A stretch of 64,000 nucleotides of DNA, from assembly GCA_016192075.1 (NCBI GenBank), contig JACPUU010000009.1:1-64000 (forward strand), given 5' to 3'. The position numbers were made by a program, and so were the translations under genes. Of the stretch, positions 7,238 through 15,787 are shown piece by piece; position 1 is the first letter of the stretch, and each line of letters opens with the position of its first letter. This DNA comes from Bacteroidota bacterium (GTDB lineage Bacteria; Bacteroidota; Bacteroidia; Flavobacteriales_D; Crocinitomicaceae). The notes beneath the pieces are model-generated. The model ran no database searches, had not been told where the DNA came from, and saw nothing but the letters and a program-made list of their open reading frames with translations.

Positions 7238-10200
7238 TTACTTACCTAACCAAACACGCATCAATGACAGCAAGCGCTCAACATCCACGGGTTTTGTAAT
7301 ATAATCATTTGCCCCTGCGTCAATGCATTTCTGCCGGTCATCTTTCATGGCTTTGGCTGTTAGGGCAATTATCGGAAGCTTTTTAAACTCAGGTTTTGTG
7401 CGTATTATTTTCATGGCTTCATACCCGTCCATTTCAGGCATCATAATGTCCATTAACACCAGGTCTATCTTATCATGCCGGGCTAACATTTCCAACGCAT
7501 TTTTTCCGTTATCTGCTTTTATTATTTCCATACCGCGCTCTTTTAAAATTCTCGACAGCGCAAACACATTCCGCATGTCATCATCAACGAGGAGTATTTT
7601 TTTGCGCTGAAAAACCGCTTCTTTATCGTACAGATTGTGAATGATTAATTGCTTTGTTTCAGGTAAATCTTTAATGGTCCGGTGCAGGAACAGCGCTGTC
7701 TCATCCAGCAGCCGTTCTTCTGATTTTACGCCTTTTATGATAATACTTTCTGAATATTTCCGAAGCTCTTCATTTTCTTCTTTCGTCAGCTCTTTACCGG
7801 TATAGACAATAATCGGGGGAACACTTGATTTATTTTGCAAATCCAGTTTATAGATAAACTCAAAACCGGTCATATCCGGGAGTCCGAGATCCAATATAAT
7901 ACAATCTATGTGCTGGTCATTGTAGATGGCCAGGGCATTTGAGCCGTTGTCTGCCTCAAAGCATTTTACATCACCGTTCCCGATTAATTTGCGCATGGCC
8001 TTGCGCGCATTTTCATCATCTTCAATAATAAGCAGGTTTTTTACCTTTCGGCTGACAAAATTTTCAATGCGGTTGAATGCTTCTTCAAGGTCTTTTTTAT
8101 CGATTGGCTTCATGAGGTATTCGATAGCACCTTCCCTGATCTGATCTAACGAACGTTCGTTTACTGAAACAATATGCACCGGAATATGTCTGACCTCAGG
8201 GTTCGCTTTCAGGGCACTCAACACCTTGTTTCCGTCAATGCCCGGAAGATCAATATCCAGAATGATGGCATGCGGTTTATAGGTTGTTGCAAGCCTTAAA
8301 CCATCTTCACCAGTTGAGGCAGAGAGGCATTTGAACCCTTTATTATTTGCCTGTGTCAAAAGAATTTCAGCAAATTTAAGATCGTCTTCAATGATCAGTA
8401 CAACTTTATCGTCTGCCGTAATGGAATCCCTGTCATCATCAATAGCCGGATAATTAAGGAATTGTGAGTCGTCTTTATACGATGGTTCATAAATAACTGT
8501 CTCACGCACAGGTTTTATTTCAGTGGCATATTCATGGGTCTGATTTATTTCAAACGGAAGAACGACTGAAAAAACGGAACCCTTGTTGGGTTCACTTTTC
8601 ACGCTGATTTCAGCCCCCAGTAATTTTGCAAGTTCTCTTGAAATGGAAAGCCCCAGTCCTGTACCGCCATATTTCCGCGAGGTACCGCCATCAGCCTGTT
8701 GAAATGCCTCAAAAATAGCCATTTGTTTATCTTCCGGAATACCAATACCGGTGTCTGAAACAGCAATAACCAGTTTCTTTTCGGTATATCGCCCGACACG
8801 TATGGCTACACTTCCCTTTTCTGTAAATTTGATGGCATTCGACACTAAATTTTTTAAAATCTGGTTTAACCGCTGCGCATCACTTCGAATGGATTCCGGC
8901 AATTCTGGATCAATATCAATCGTTAATTTAAGGCCCTTTTGGTCTGCCTGGTGTCTAAAATCACGCGACAGATTTTCAATAAAATTACGCAGTGTGATGC
9001 GCTCTGCATTGATAACCATTTTTCCGGCTTCAATTTTCGAAAGGTCAAGTACTTCATTAATCAACACCAACAGTTCATGGCCGCTTTTATAAATAATTTC
9101 AGCACTTTCAACCTGGTCTGCATCCAGCGTTTTCTTTTTGTTTTCAGACAAATCTTTGGACAAAATAAGCAAACTGTTCAGGGGTGTTCTCAACTCGTGA
9201 GACATGTTGGCCAGGAACTCAGATTTGTACTTGCTGCTTACCTCCAGCTGTTTTGTTTTCTGTTCAATATCAAACCTTGATGCTTCAACCTCTTTATTTT
9301 TCATTTCCAAAGCCTGGGTTTGTTCTTCCAGCTCTTCGTTGGTTATTTGCAACTCTTCCTGTTGCTGCTTGAGATTTTGTGCCTGCTCTTCCAGCTCTTC
9401 ATTCATCTGTTTCAACTCTTCCTGCTGGGTTTGAAGTTCTTCACTCTGCACCTGTGTTTCTTCAAGCAAGTCCTGGATTCGTTTTCTGGCCTTGGCAGAA
9501 TTTATGCTGATTGCAATACCTTCCATGGACGAATTGATAAATTCCAGTTCTGTTTCACTGAATTTTTCAAGTTTTCCAAGTTCGATAACACCTGCTGTCT
9601 TTCCGTCAAAAGTAAACGGAGTTATTATAAGGTGTTTTGGTTTTGCGCTCAAAACAGAAGAGGACACCCTCAATTGCTCTTCGGTAATATCATTCAGTAA
9701 AATTTGTTTTCGCTCACTGGCAGCCTGGCCCACGAGCCCTTCACGCAGCGCAAATTTTTCTTTCGTTTCCAACGGAGCGCTGAACGCATATTGTCCGCTG
9801 AGTATCAATTCATCGCTTTTATCGTGTAAAACGTAAACCGCTCCAATGTTTGCATTGAGATACGAACATAAAAAACCAATGGTATTCGATGCCAGTTCTT
9901 CAATGCTCTGATCACCGATTAATCTCTCACTGAGCTGATTCTGCCCTACCGAAAGCCAGTTGTGCTTTTCATTGGCGGCCGTAGTTTCACGCAACGAATG
10001 GGTCATTTTTTTCAGGGCATTTCCCAGGGCATCTTTATCAGACAGGGGAACCAGATCAGACGAATAATCGCCGGAAGCGACCTTACTTGCATTTTCTGTT
10101 ACTTCCCTGAAACTTTCATTGATACTTACCAGTGAATTGAATACGGGCTTTAACTCATCGTTGGTATGGTCCTCCATTCTGGCATTGGTAAACTCCCTGC

Positions 10201-10876
10201 TGGCAATTTTTTCAGCTTCTTTTGTAATGGCTGCAATTCGTTGTGAAATGCTGCGGATGATCCAGACCGAAATAAGTATTATCAGAATAAATCCGGCTAT
10301 TATCACAACCGCAATCAGATTTAATGCCGACTTGTAACTTTGTTCATTCTGCATTTTATCTGCCGCAACACTTGCCTCATTTTTTTCAATGAGACGGGCT
10401 ATTTGTTCAATGGCAACCCTTCTGACAACCAGCCCTTTTTCAGAAGATATCTGAAAGGCTTTTTCATCTTCTTCTTTTATCGCCAGTGAAACAATCTCAT
10501 CGAGATAAGGCAGAAAATCCGTCCAGGTATCCTTGAATTCGTCCAGGATTACTTTTCCTTCTGCATCAACCAGTTTTTCCAGTTCTCTTACTTTTGTATC
10601 AACAATGTCGGTTGATTCGTAAATCAAATCTTTAAAGCCATCTTTCTTTACCGGGTCACTTTCAAGAATGATGTTTTTTTCATGCCGTGTTTCATTCAGA
10701 ACAGCAATCAGTATTTCATTTGAAAGGTTTACCTTTTTAGTACTGTTGTCCACAATGTTGGTCAGGCGTTCATTTGCATCTGACAACTTACTGATCATCA
10801 GCAATCCCAGTAAAATCAATAAGGTTAAAAGAAGGACAAATCCAATCAATAATCTGGTTCTTATGGTTAAGTTCAT
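7238..10876 (-). CDS. Membrane hybrid histidine kinase with HAMP, GAF and three receivers
   Basis: This is a 1212-aa inner-membrane sensor kinase. In order: TM1 (about 9-28), a helical sensor domain of about 150 residues like those of chemoreceptors, TM2 (about 186-207), HAMP, GAF (about 310-460), a Glu/Gln-rich coiled coil (about 465-548), HisKA with H560 in NMSHELRTPLNS, HATPase (N-box LNQILKNLVSNAIKF; SDTGIGIP; GGTGLGLS), then three receivers, with phospho-acceptors in ILDIDLPGIDG (about D874), ILDLGLPDMTG and LMDIMMPEMDG. Its start overlaps the cheB stop by 4 bases. The sensor architecture and its partners suggest a kinase tuned by CheR/CheB methylation. Confidence 0.92.
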   Translation of the reverse strand: MNLTIRTRLLIGFVLLLTLLILLGLLMISKLSDANERLTNIVDNSTKKVNLSNEILIAVLNETRHEKNIILESDPVKKDGFKDLIYESTDIVDTKVRELEKLVDAEGKVILDEFKDTWTDFLPYLDEIVSLAIKEEDEKAFQISSEKGLVVRRVAIEQIARLIEKNEASVAADKMQNEQSYKSALNLIAVVIIAGFILIILISVWIIRSISQRIAAITKEAEKIASREFTNARMEDHTNDELKPVFNSLVSINESFREVTENASKVASGDYSSDLVPLSDKDALGNALKKMTHSLRETTAANEKHNWLSVGQNQLSERLIGDQSIEELASNTIGFLCSYLNANIGAVYVLHDKSDELILSGQYAFSAPLETKEKFALREGLVGQAASERKQILLNDITEEQLRVSSSVLSAKPKHLIITPFTFDGKTAGVIELGKLEKFSETELEFINSSMEGIAISINSAKARKRIQDLLEETQVQSEELQTQQEELKQMNEELEEQAQNLKQQQEELQITNEELEEQTQALEMKNKEVEASRFDIEQKTKQLEVSSKYKSEFLANMSHELRTPLNSLLILSKDLSENKKKTLDADQVESAEIIYKSGHELLVLINEVLDLSKIEAGKMVINAERITLRNFIENLSRDFRHQADQKGLKLTIDIDPELPESIRSDAQRLNQILKNLVSNAIKFTEKGSVAIRVGRYTEKKLVIAVSDTGIGIPEDKQMAIFEAFQQADGGTSRKYGGTGLGLSISRELAKLLGAEISVKSEPNKGSVFSVVLPFEINQTHEYATEIKPVRETVIYEPSYKDDSQFLNYPAIDDDRDSITADDKVVLIIEDDLKFAEILLTQANNKGFKCLSASTGEDGLRLATTYKPHAIILDIDLPGIDGNKVLSALKANPEVRHIPVHIVSVNERSLDQIREGAIEYLMKPIDKKDLEEAFNRIENFVSRKVKNLLIIEDDENARKAMRKLIGNGDVKCFEADNGSNALAIYNDQHIDCIILDLGLPDMTGFEFIYKLDLQNKSSVPPIIVYTGKELTKEENEELRKYSESIIIKGVKSEERLLDETALFLHRTIKDLPETKQLIIHNLYDKEAVFQRKKILLVDDDMRNVFALSRILKERGMEIIKADNGKNALEMLARHDKIDLVLMDIMMPEMDGYEAMKIIRTKPEFKKLPIIALTAKAMKDDRQKCIDAGANDYITKPVDVERLLSLMRVWLGK

Positions 10877-11463
10877 AGTACAGTTCTCATTTGTTTATCA
10901 ATAGCTATAAGAAGGGCAATAATATTTTCAAGCGTTAAGATATAATCCACTTTGGTGGTTGCAATGGCACTTTCCGGCATATAGGCTGATTCAGCATCTG
11001 CAGGATCCTGTACAATCGTCAGGCCGCCATTTTCTTTTATTCGTTTAAGACCCTCAGCACCATCACTGTTTGAGCCTGTCAAAACAATTCCAATAAGCTC
11101 ATTTTGATAGACCTCAGCCGCTGACTCAAACAAGACATCGACGGATGGCCTTGCGTAATTCACGCGTTCATCAATAGAGAGTGAAAGTGTTCTTGTTTTT
11201 TCAATTAACAAATGATAATTGGGCGGGGCAACATAGGCCGTTCCGCTTTGAATTTTTTCTTTTTCATCAGCCTCTTTTACGTGGATTTTGCTATTTTCAT
11301 TCAAAAGATTTATCCAGCGGCCGTCTGAACGCGGACTCAGGTGCTGCACAATAATAACAGGGATACTGAAACCGGCAGGCAGCATTGAAAACAGCAGTTT
11401 CAGGGCGTTCAACCCCCCTGACGAAACTCCAATAACAATAGCTGAATAAGTCATTCTTTTCAA
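10873..11463 (-). CDS. cheB: Stand-alone CheB-type protein-glutamate methylesterase
   Basis: This 196-aa protein consists only of the CheB catalytic domain and lacks the usual N-terminal receiver. The catalytic residues are visible: S14 in GVSSGG, H41 in IVQHLSPR, and D134 in LTGSNSDGAEGL, together with PPNYHLLIE and VNYARPSVDVLF. CheB removes methyl groups from, and deamidates, glutamyl residues of chemoreceptors. No receptor gene is present, so the likely target is the coiled coil of the neighbouring kinase. The start overlaps the cheR stop by 4 bases, which implies translational coupling. Without a receiver, its control must come from protein contacts or expression. Confidence 0.92.
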   Translation of the reverse strand: MKRMTYSAIVIGVSSGGLNALKLLFSMLPAGFSIPVIIVQHLSPRSDGRWINLLNENSKIHVKEADEKEKIQSGTAYVAPPNYHLLIEKTRTLSLSIDERVNYARPSVDVLFESAAEVYQNELIGIVLTGSNSDGAEGLKRIKENGGLTIVQDPADAESAYMPESAIATTKVDYILTLENIIALLIAIDKQMRTVL

Positions 11464-12284
11464 TATTTCTTTTTGAAGATCCGGTGTTTCTTATCCAATT
11501 CCCAATATGCTTCAAAAAAATCGGTGAATCGTAATCCCTCTTTTGATCCCAGGCACAAGATGCCGCCGTTGATCAGACTATCGAATAAAAGCTTTTGAAC
11601 TTTATTCTGAAGATTTCTTTCAAAATAAATCAACACATTTCTGCAAAGTACAAGGTGTACCTCTGCAAAAACGCTGTCGGTAACCAGGTTGTGATTTGCC
11701 CAGACAATATTTTTTTTCAAATGCTGGTTCATGATCACGTGATCGTAATGTGCGGTGTAGTAGTTTGAGAACGATTCTTTGCCGCCAGCCAGCTGATAAT
11801 TGGCGGTGTATTCTTTCATGAGATCATTCGAAAAAATGCCGTCCCTGGCTTTATCCAGCGTTTGTTGATTAAAATCAGTGGCATAAATGGTTGTGCGTTC
11901 ATACAAGCCCTCTTCGTGTAAAATAATGGCCATCGAATATGCTTCTTCACCACTGGAACATCCGGCGTGCCATACCTTAATAAAAGGATAGGTTCGCAGC
12001 AGCGGAATGATGTTTTTTCGCAGTGATAAATAAAAACCGGGATCACGGAACATTTCAGTTACCGTAATTGAAAAATCCTGTAACACCTGGTAGGCAAATT
12101 TCTTGTCCTGGATAACGGCCCGTTCCATTTCGGCAACACTGCTGATGCCCGATAAAATCAATCTGTTCTTTATTCTACGGCTAATATGTGCCGCCGAATA
12201 CTCTCTGAAATCATATCCATATTTTTTATAAATGGTTTCAAGTAAATTGCTAATTTCCAGGTCTTGTCTAACTTCAGGGGTCAT
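11460..12284 (-). CDS. cheR: CheR-type protein-glutamate O-methyltransferase
   Basis: This is a 274-aa protein with the CheR N-terminal helical domain (residues about 1-75, including YGYDFREYSAAHISRRIKNR) and the S-adenosylmethionine-binding domain with motif I IKVWHAGCSSGEEAYSMAI, ATDFNQQTLDKARDGIF, and LVLCRNVLIYFERNLQNKV. It lacks the beta-subdomain-linked TPR or receptor tether seen in some homologues. The reaction adds methyl groups to glutamates of a receptor coiled coil. It lies second in the operon, 56 bases after the response regulator, and overlaps cheB by 4 bases. Confidence 0.93.
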   Translation of the reverse strand: MTPEVRQDLEISNLLETIYKKYGYDFREYSAAHISRRIKNRLILSGISSVAEMERAVIQDKKFAYQVLQDFSITVTEMFRDPGFYLSLRKNIIPLLRTYPFIKVWHAGCSSGEEAYSMAIILHEEGLYERTTIYATDFNQQTLDKARDGIFSNDLMKEYTANYQLAGGKESFSNYYTAHYDHVIMNQHLKKNIVWANHNLVTDSVFAEVHLVLCRNVLIYFERNLQNKVQKLLFDSLINGGILCLGSKEGLRFTDFFEAYWELDKKHRIFKKKY

Positions 12285-12340
12285 TTCAGAATTATGCTTG
12301 ATTAATGAAAGGCAACGTGTTTATGATTCATCTTTCCACG

Positions 12341-12718
12341 TTATAGGTTCAGTAAACCCTTAATTTGATTCAAGAGAATGGTAATGTCGACCGGTTTTGA
12401 GCAGTACTCATTGGCGCCGGCATCAAGGCACTTTTTCCGGTCTCCTTTCATTGCCTGAGCTGTCAGAGAAATAACCGGTATGTGTTTGAGTTTTGAATCA
12501 TTGCGTATTTCATTAAGCACATGATACCCATCCATTTCAGGCATCATCATATCTAACAAAACAAGATCGATATGCTCCCCTGACCTTAACTTTTTCAGGC
12601 AATCAATTCCATCTGTAGCAACAAGAATTGTTGGCTTTTTAGGTCCAAGCACTGCCGATAAGGCAAAAATATTTCTGTCATCATCATCAACCACTAAAAT
12701 TGTTCTGTTTTCCAACAT
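12341..12718 (-). CDS. Single-domain response regulator, first gene of the signalling operon
   Basis: This is a CheY-like receiver of 125 aa when started at the ATG at 12718; the frame allows a 20-aa N-terminal extension from 12778 that matches nothing in the family. The acidic pocket is in LVVDDDDRNIF, the phospho-acceptor is D56 in LLDMMMPEMDG, the switch Thr is in ISLTAQAMKGD, and the Lys is in CSKPVD. It has no output domain, so it probably works as a phosphate shuttle or sink for the two kinases downstream. The sequence is close to the third receiver of the 1212-aa kinase, suggesting duplication within the operon. Confidence 0.9.
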   Translation of the reverse strand: MLENRTILVVDDDDRNIFALSAVLGPKKPTILVATDGIDCLKKLRSGEHIDLVLLDMMMPEMDGYHVLNEIRNDSKLKHIPVISLTAQAMKGDRKKCLDAGANEYCSKPVDITILLNQIKGLLNL

Positions 12719-12778
12719 ACGCGTATTCTTACAGTATTTATCCGCAACAAAATGGTAACTGTTCTGCCTTTTATTCAT

Positions 12779-13188
12779 GCCTGGACTTGCAATTAATCAC
12801 ATTTAAAAAGGACAGAAAATTACGTGCGTTTAAAGACAATTAAAGTATCACAAGTTTCTCAGAAAAGGCAGATTATTTTCCCAACGAAACTTTTCAGCAA
12901 TTCAAGGACTTATTTTGGTTTCCCAACGCAAAACATCCAGGAATCTGTTCATTTTTAGAAACGGTGAATAGAAACAGGTAGCTATGGCGGAAACGAAAAG
13001 TTGCAAAAACCTGCCGGTAACCAGACCCTGTTTCTTTGAGCAATGCAATCCGGTTTGAAAACAGACCCGTTGAGTCATTTCAACGGGTATTGATTCTGTC
13101 GGGCTTTTGTGCTAATTTTGAGGTGCTTGTTTTCAGCAGTTTTGTGTTAGCTGAACAGGTAATGGTAACTCTAACGAATGCACCACAC
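12779..13188. other. Intergenic region upstream of the AraC gene and the signalling operon
   Basis: No gene is supported in this divergent region of about 410 bases. It should hold the promoters of both the minus-strand signalling operon and the plus-strand AraC gene. Visible elements are the direct repeat TTTCCCAACG at 12877-12886 and 12919-12928 (42 bases apart) and the -7 box at 13113-13120. I found no TANNTTTG box for the minus-strand operon. Confidence 0.6.
13113..13120 (+). promoter_or_regulatory. -7 box TAATTTTG of the AraC gene
   Basis: TAATTTTG fits TANNTTTG, with a TATTG at 13088-13092 near the -33 position. It lies inside the open frame that starts at the TTG at 13036, so it argues that translation starts downstream, at ATG 13162 or 13189. 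Confidence 0.5.
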
Positions 13189-13968
13189 ATGAACTATTGG
13201 TATCAAAAACCCCATGCAGCCATAGCCGGTTATGTCAAAACGGTTTTGATTCTCGAAGGTTTTTCTGAAGCTGACTCGTCCATGCTGCCGCTTTTTGCCA
13301 ACGGAATGCCTGCACTGCTCTACCAGGTAGAAAAAGACTCACCTGAAAATGCAGCGGGGCAACTGACCTTATTTGGAAAATCGGTTCCACCCGATTACTG
13401 GTCTGTTCAACCCAGCACTACCCTTATTGCCTACTTTTTCAAACCCTTTGCATTGGGCTGTATATTCAATATAGCTGCCCGTGAACTGACGGACAAACCC
13501 ATTGATGCCTTCAACCGGAAACTGCAAAAAACAGCGACGGTTAAAACGCAGTTGAAACAGGCTGATTCCACACAACGGAAACTGGAAATTCTGGATGATT
13601 TTATCGGCCGCCAAATCTGCCACAACCAAAAAGAATGTGAAATCATAGCCTGCGCAACCGACCAGATTATGTGCGACCCGGGCACAGGAGTACTGTCACA
13701 ATTACTTAAAAAATTGAAACTAACCGAGCGGACCTTTCAACGTATTTTTAAGCGTTACGTGGGTATTACACCCAGTCAATACCGGCGCATTTGCCAATTT
13801 TATTTTGCATTTGATCAGCTGCGGGGCAAACAATTTGAAAAACTGACAGACATTGCCTTTGAAAACGGATATGCGGATCAAAGCCATTATATCCGCTCAT
13901 TCAGGGAGTTTACAAAAATCACACCCAACGACTACCTGAAGTTTGGTTTGACACAAAAAAGGGATTAA
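13189..13968 (+). CDS. AraC-family transcriptional regulator with DUF6597-like N-terminus
   Basis: Started at 13189 the protein has 259 aa and opens MNYWYQKPHAAIAGYVKTVLIL, the usual beginning of this Bacteroidota AraC group. ATG 13162 (268 aa) is an alternative, and the TTG at 13036 is unlikely because a -7 box follows it. The first half is a ligand-sensing domain (LPLFANGMPALLYQ, PSTTLIAYFFKP). The C-terminal third carries the two helix-turn-helix motifs: LLKKLKLTERTFQRIFKRYVGITPSQYRR and TDIAFENGYADQSHYIRSFREFTKITPNDYLK. It may regulate the small-enzyme genes that follow it (14039-16618); there is no direct proof. Confidence 0.85.
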   Translation: MNYWYQKPHAAIAGYVKTVLILEGFSEADSSMLPLFANGMPALLYQVEKDSPENAAGQLTLFGKSVPPDYWSVQPSTTLIAYFFKPFALGCIFNIAARELTDKPIDAFNRKLQKTATVKTQLKQADSTQRKLEILDDFIGRQICHNQKECEIIACATDQIMCDPGTGVLSQLLKKLKLTERTFQRIFKRYVGITPSQYRRICQFYFAFDQLRGKQFEKLTDIAFENGYADQSHYIRSFREFTKITPNDYLKFGLTQKRD

Positions 13969-14038
13969 TGTCGGTTTTATTCTATTTTGTTCATCGGGGG
14001 TCTCCTTTCTTTGCAGGTAAATACTTAAATTAAAAACA

Positions 14039-14890
14039 ATGAACGAACAAATAACTCCCTGCCTTTGGTTTGACGGTAAGGCAAAAGAAGCAGCAGCATT
14101 TTACTGTGCCCATTTATCAAACGCTAAAATTTCAGCACAATCACCCATTGTTTCTGAAATTGAAATCTCAGGCTACAAACTGATATGCCTGGATGGTGGT
14201 CCCAACTATCAGCCGAATGCATCCATCTCGTTTTTTTATACCTGCGAAACAGCCACGGAACTTGATCAGATCTGGGCTGCTTTTGAAAAAGGAGGACACG
14301 TACTGATGCCGTTGGATAAGTATCCATGGAGTGAAAAGTACGGCTGGGTGAATGATCAATACGGCATCTCGTGGCAATTTTCGCTGGGCAAAGCGGGCGA
14401 AACCGGACCCAAAATAGTACCCTGTATGCTGTTTACCGGCAGCCAGTATGGACGCGCCGATGAAGCCATTGCGCACTACACTTCTATTTTTAAAAATGCC
14501 GGGGTAAACGGTATTCTGCGCTACAAAAGTAACGAGCTGCCCGACCAGGAAGGCAAAATAAAACAGGCACTAATAAGCCTGGATGGTCAACAGATAATGC
14601 TGATGGAAAGTGCCCTGCCTCACAATTTTACATTCAGTGAAGGTGTTTCACTTACCGTCTATTGCCATACACAGGATGAGGTTGATTATTACTGGGAAAA
14701 ACTCACTGAAAACGGAGCCGAAAGCCGGTGTGGCTGGTTGAAAGATAAATTTGGCGTGTCCTGGCAGATTATTCCCAAAATGCTGGGCAAACTCATGAGC
14801 GACCCCGCCAAGGCAGGAAAGGCAGCACAGGCATTTATGGAAATGCGCAAACTGGATATTGAAAAAATAATACAGGCTACCATTGCCTGA
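14039..14890 (+). CDS. Two-domain VOC (PhnB-like) protein
   Basis: This 283-aa cytoplasmic protein is two PhnB-type glyoxalase/VOC modules fused. The first (about 1-120) begins ITPCLWFDGKAKEAAAFYCAHL and ends YGWVNDQYGISWQF; the second (about 128-250) begins IVPCMLFTGSQYGRADEAIAHYTSIF and ends CGWLKDKFGVSWQIIP. The pattern is that of the family once named 3-demethylubiquinone-9 3-methyltransferase, whose real activity is mostly unknown. The tail KLMSDPAKAGKAAQAFMEMRKLDIEKI is also typical. It lies in a run of small genes with 6-32 base gaps. Confidence 0.85.
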   Translation: MNEQITPCLWFDGKAKEAAAFYCAHLSNAKISAQSPIVSEIEISGYKLICLDGGPNYQPNASISFFYTCETATELDQIWAAFEKGGHVLMPLDKYPWSEKYGWVNDQYGISWQFSLGKAGETGPKIVPCMLFTGSQYGRADEAIAHYTSIFKNAGVNGILRYKSNELPDQEGKIKQALISLDGQQIMLMESALPHNFTFSEGVSLTVYCHTQDEVDYYWEKLTENGAESRCGWLKDKFGVSWQIIPKMLGKLMSDPAKAGKAAQAFMEMRKLDIEKIIQATIA

Positions 14891-14921
14891 AAATGGAAAC
14901 GTCCTGACCCATTTGTGAGCT

Positions 14922-15344
14922 ATGACTAAATCTGTTTTCAAAAGCATTGGTGTACTTATGCTGGCATTTGTACTGAATGCACTCTTATCTGTTCTTACTG
15001 ATTTTCTGCTGGAATCTATTGGTATGCTTCCTGATCCTTCAAAAGGGCTGTTTGAAACAAATGCCATTCTATTGGTTTTGTTTTACCGTGGTATTTATAC
15101 GATTGCCACCGGCTATCTTATTGCCAGACTTGCCCCCAGCCGTCCCATGCTGCATGCTTTGATTCTTGGTATTATAGGAACCGCGCTGACACTGCTGGCT
15201 ACAACAAATCCTACTTTAGCTGAAAAAGCACCTTTGTGGTATGGATATACATTAGCGGCATTATCAGTACCTTGTGTCTGGTTGGGTGTTAAAATTGCAC
15301 AAAGCTGGCATCCAAACACCACCAAAAATAACCCTATAAACTAG
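14922..15344 (+). CDS. Small four-helix membrane protein
   Basis: This 140-aa protein has about four predicted membrane helices (about residues 8-28, 45-65, 74-92 and 104-124). No family motif is recognised. It sits 31 bases after the VOC gene and 6 bases before a DUF1801 gene, so it is probably in the same transcript. A function cannot be suggested. Confidence 0.65.
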   Translation: MTKSVFKSIGVLMLAFVLNALLSVLTDFLLESIGMLPDPSKGLFETNAILLVLFYRGIYTIATGYLIARLAPSRPMLHALILGIIGTALTLLATTNPTLAEKAPLWYGYTLAALSVPCVWLGVKIAQSWHPNTTKNNPIN

Positions 15345-15350
15345 CACATT

Positions 15351-15761
15351 ATGGCAAAGTCAAAACCTGGCGATCAGGAACAGGTAACCGAACACATCAA
15401 AAAGCTTGAACCGACATTGGCTGAAGTGGTGGAAACCATACGGCAGGTAATTTTAAGTACCGACAAGGAAATCGGAGAACGTATCAAATGGAATAATCCG
15501 AGTTTTTACTACACCGGTCAAATGGCTGAATCTGACCCCAAAGAATACAAACGGGAAATGGTGGTAATGAACCTGTTTAAAGGCCGGATTATGCTTGTAC
15601 TGCCCAGCGGTGCAAAGGTAAATGACACATCAGGCCTGCTCGAGGGCGACTACAAGGATGGGCGCCGGCTGATCATTTTCAAAGACCTGGATGACGTGAA
15701 AAAGAAACAAAAGGCCTTGCAGAAAATACTTAAAACCTGGCTGAGCCTGGTTGAAAAATAG
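15351..15761 (+). CDS. DUF1801-domain protein
   Basis: This 136-aa cytoplasmic protein has the YdhG/DUF1801 pattern: VTEHIKKLEPTLAEVVETIRQVIL at residues about 11-34, then IGERIKWNNPSFYYTGQM, and a central strand region MVVMNLFKGRIMLVLPSGA. Members have a profilin-like sheet and an uncertain function. A second DUF1801 protein lies at 18813. It is 26 bases upstream of the GNAT gene at 15788. Confidence 0.8.
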   Translation: MAKSKPGDQEQVTEHIKKLEPTLAEVVETIRQVILSTDKEIGERIKWNNPSFYYTGQMAESDPKEYKREMVVMNLFKGRIMLVLPSGAKVNDTSGLLEGDYKDGRRLIIFKDLDDVKKKQKALQKILKTWLSLVEK

Positions 15762-15787
15762 GTCACCCCCGATGTAAAAAAACCAGG

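Noticed and set aside
6033-10904. Plus-strand reading frames of 60-130 codons inside the kinase genes
   Set aside because: They are antisense shadows of the minus-strand kinases, whose domains are clear.
5856-12718. A classical flagellar chemotaxis operon
   Set aside because: There is no CheA, CheW, receptor or flagellar gene; the kinases are HAMP/GAF hybrid types.
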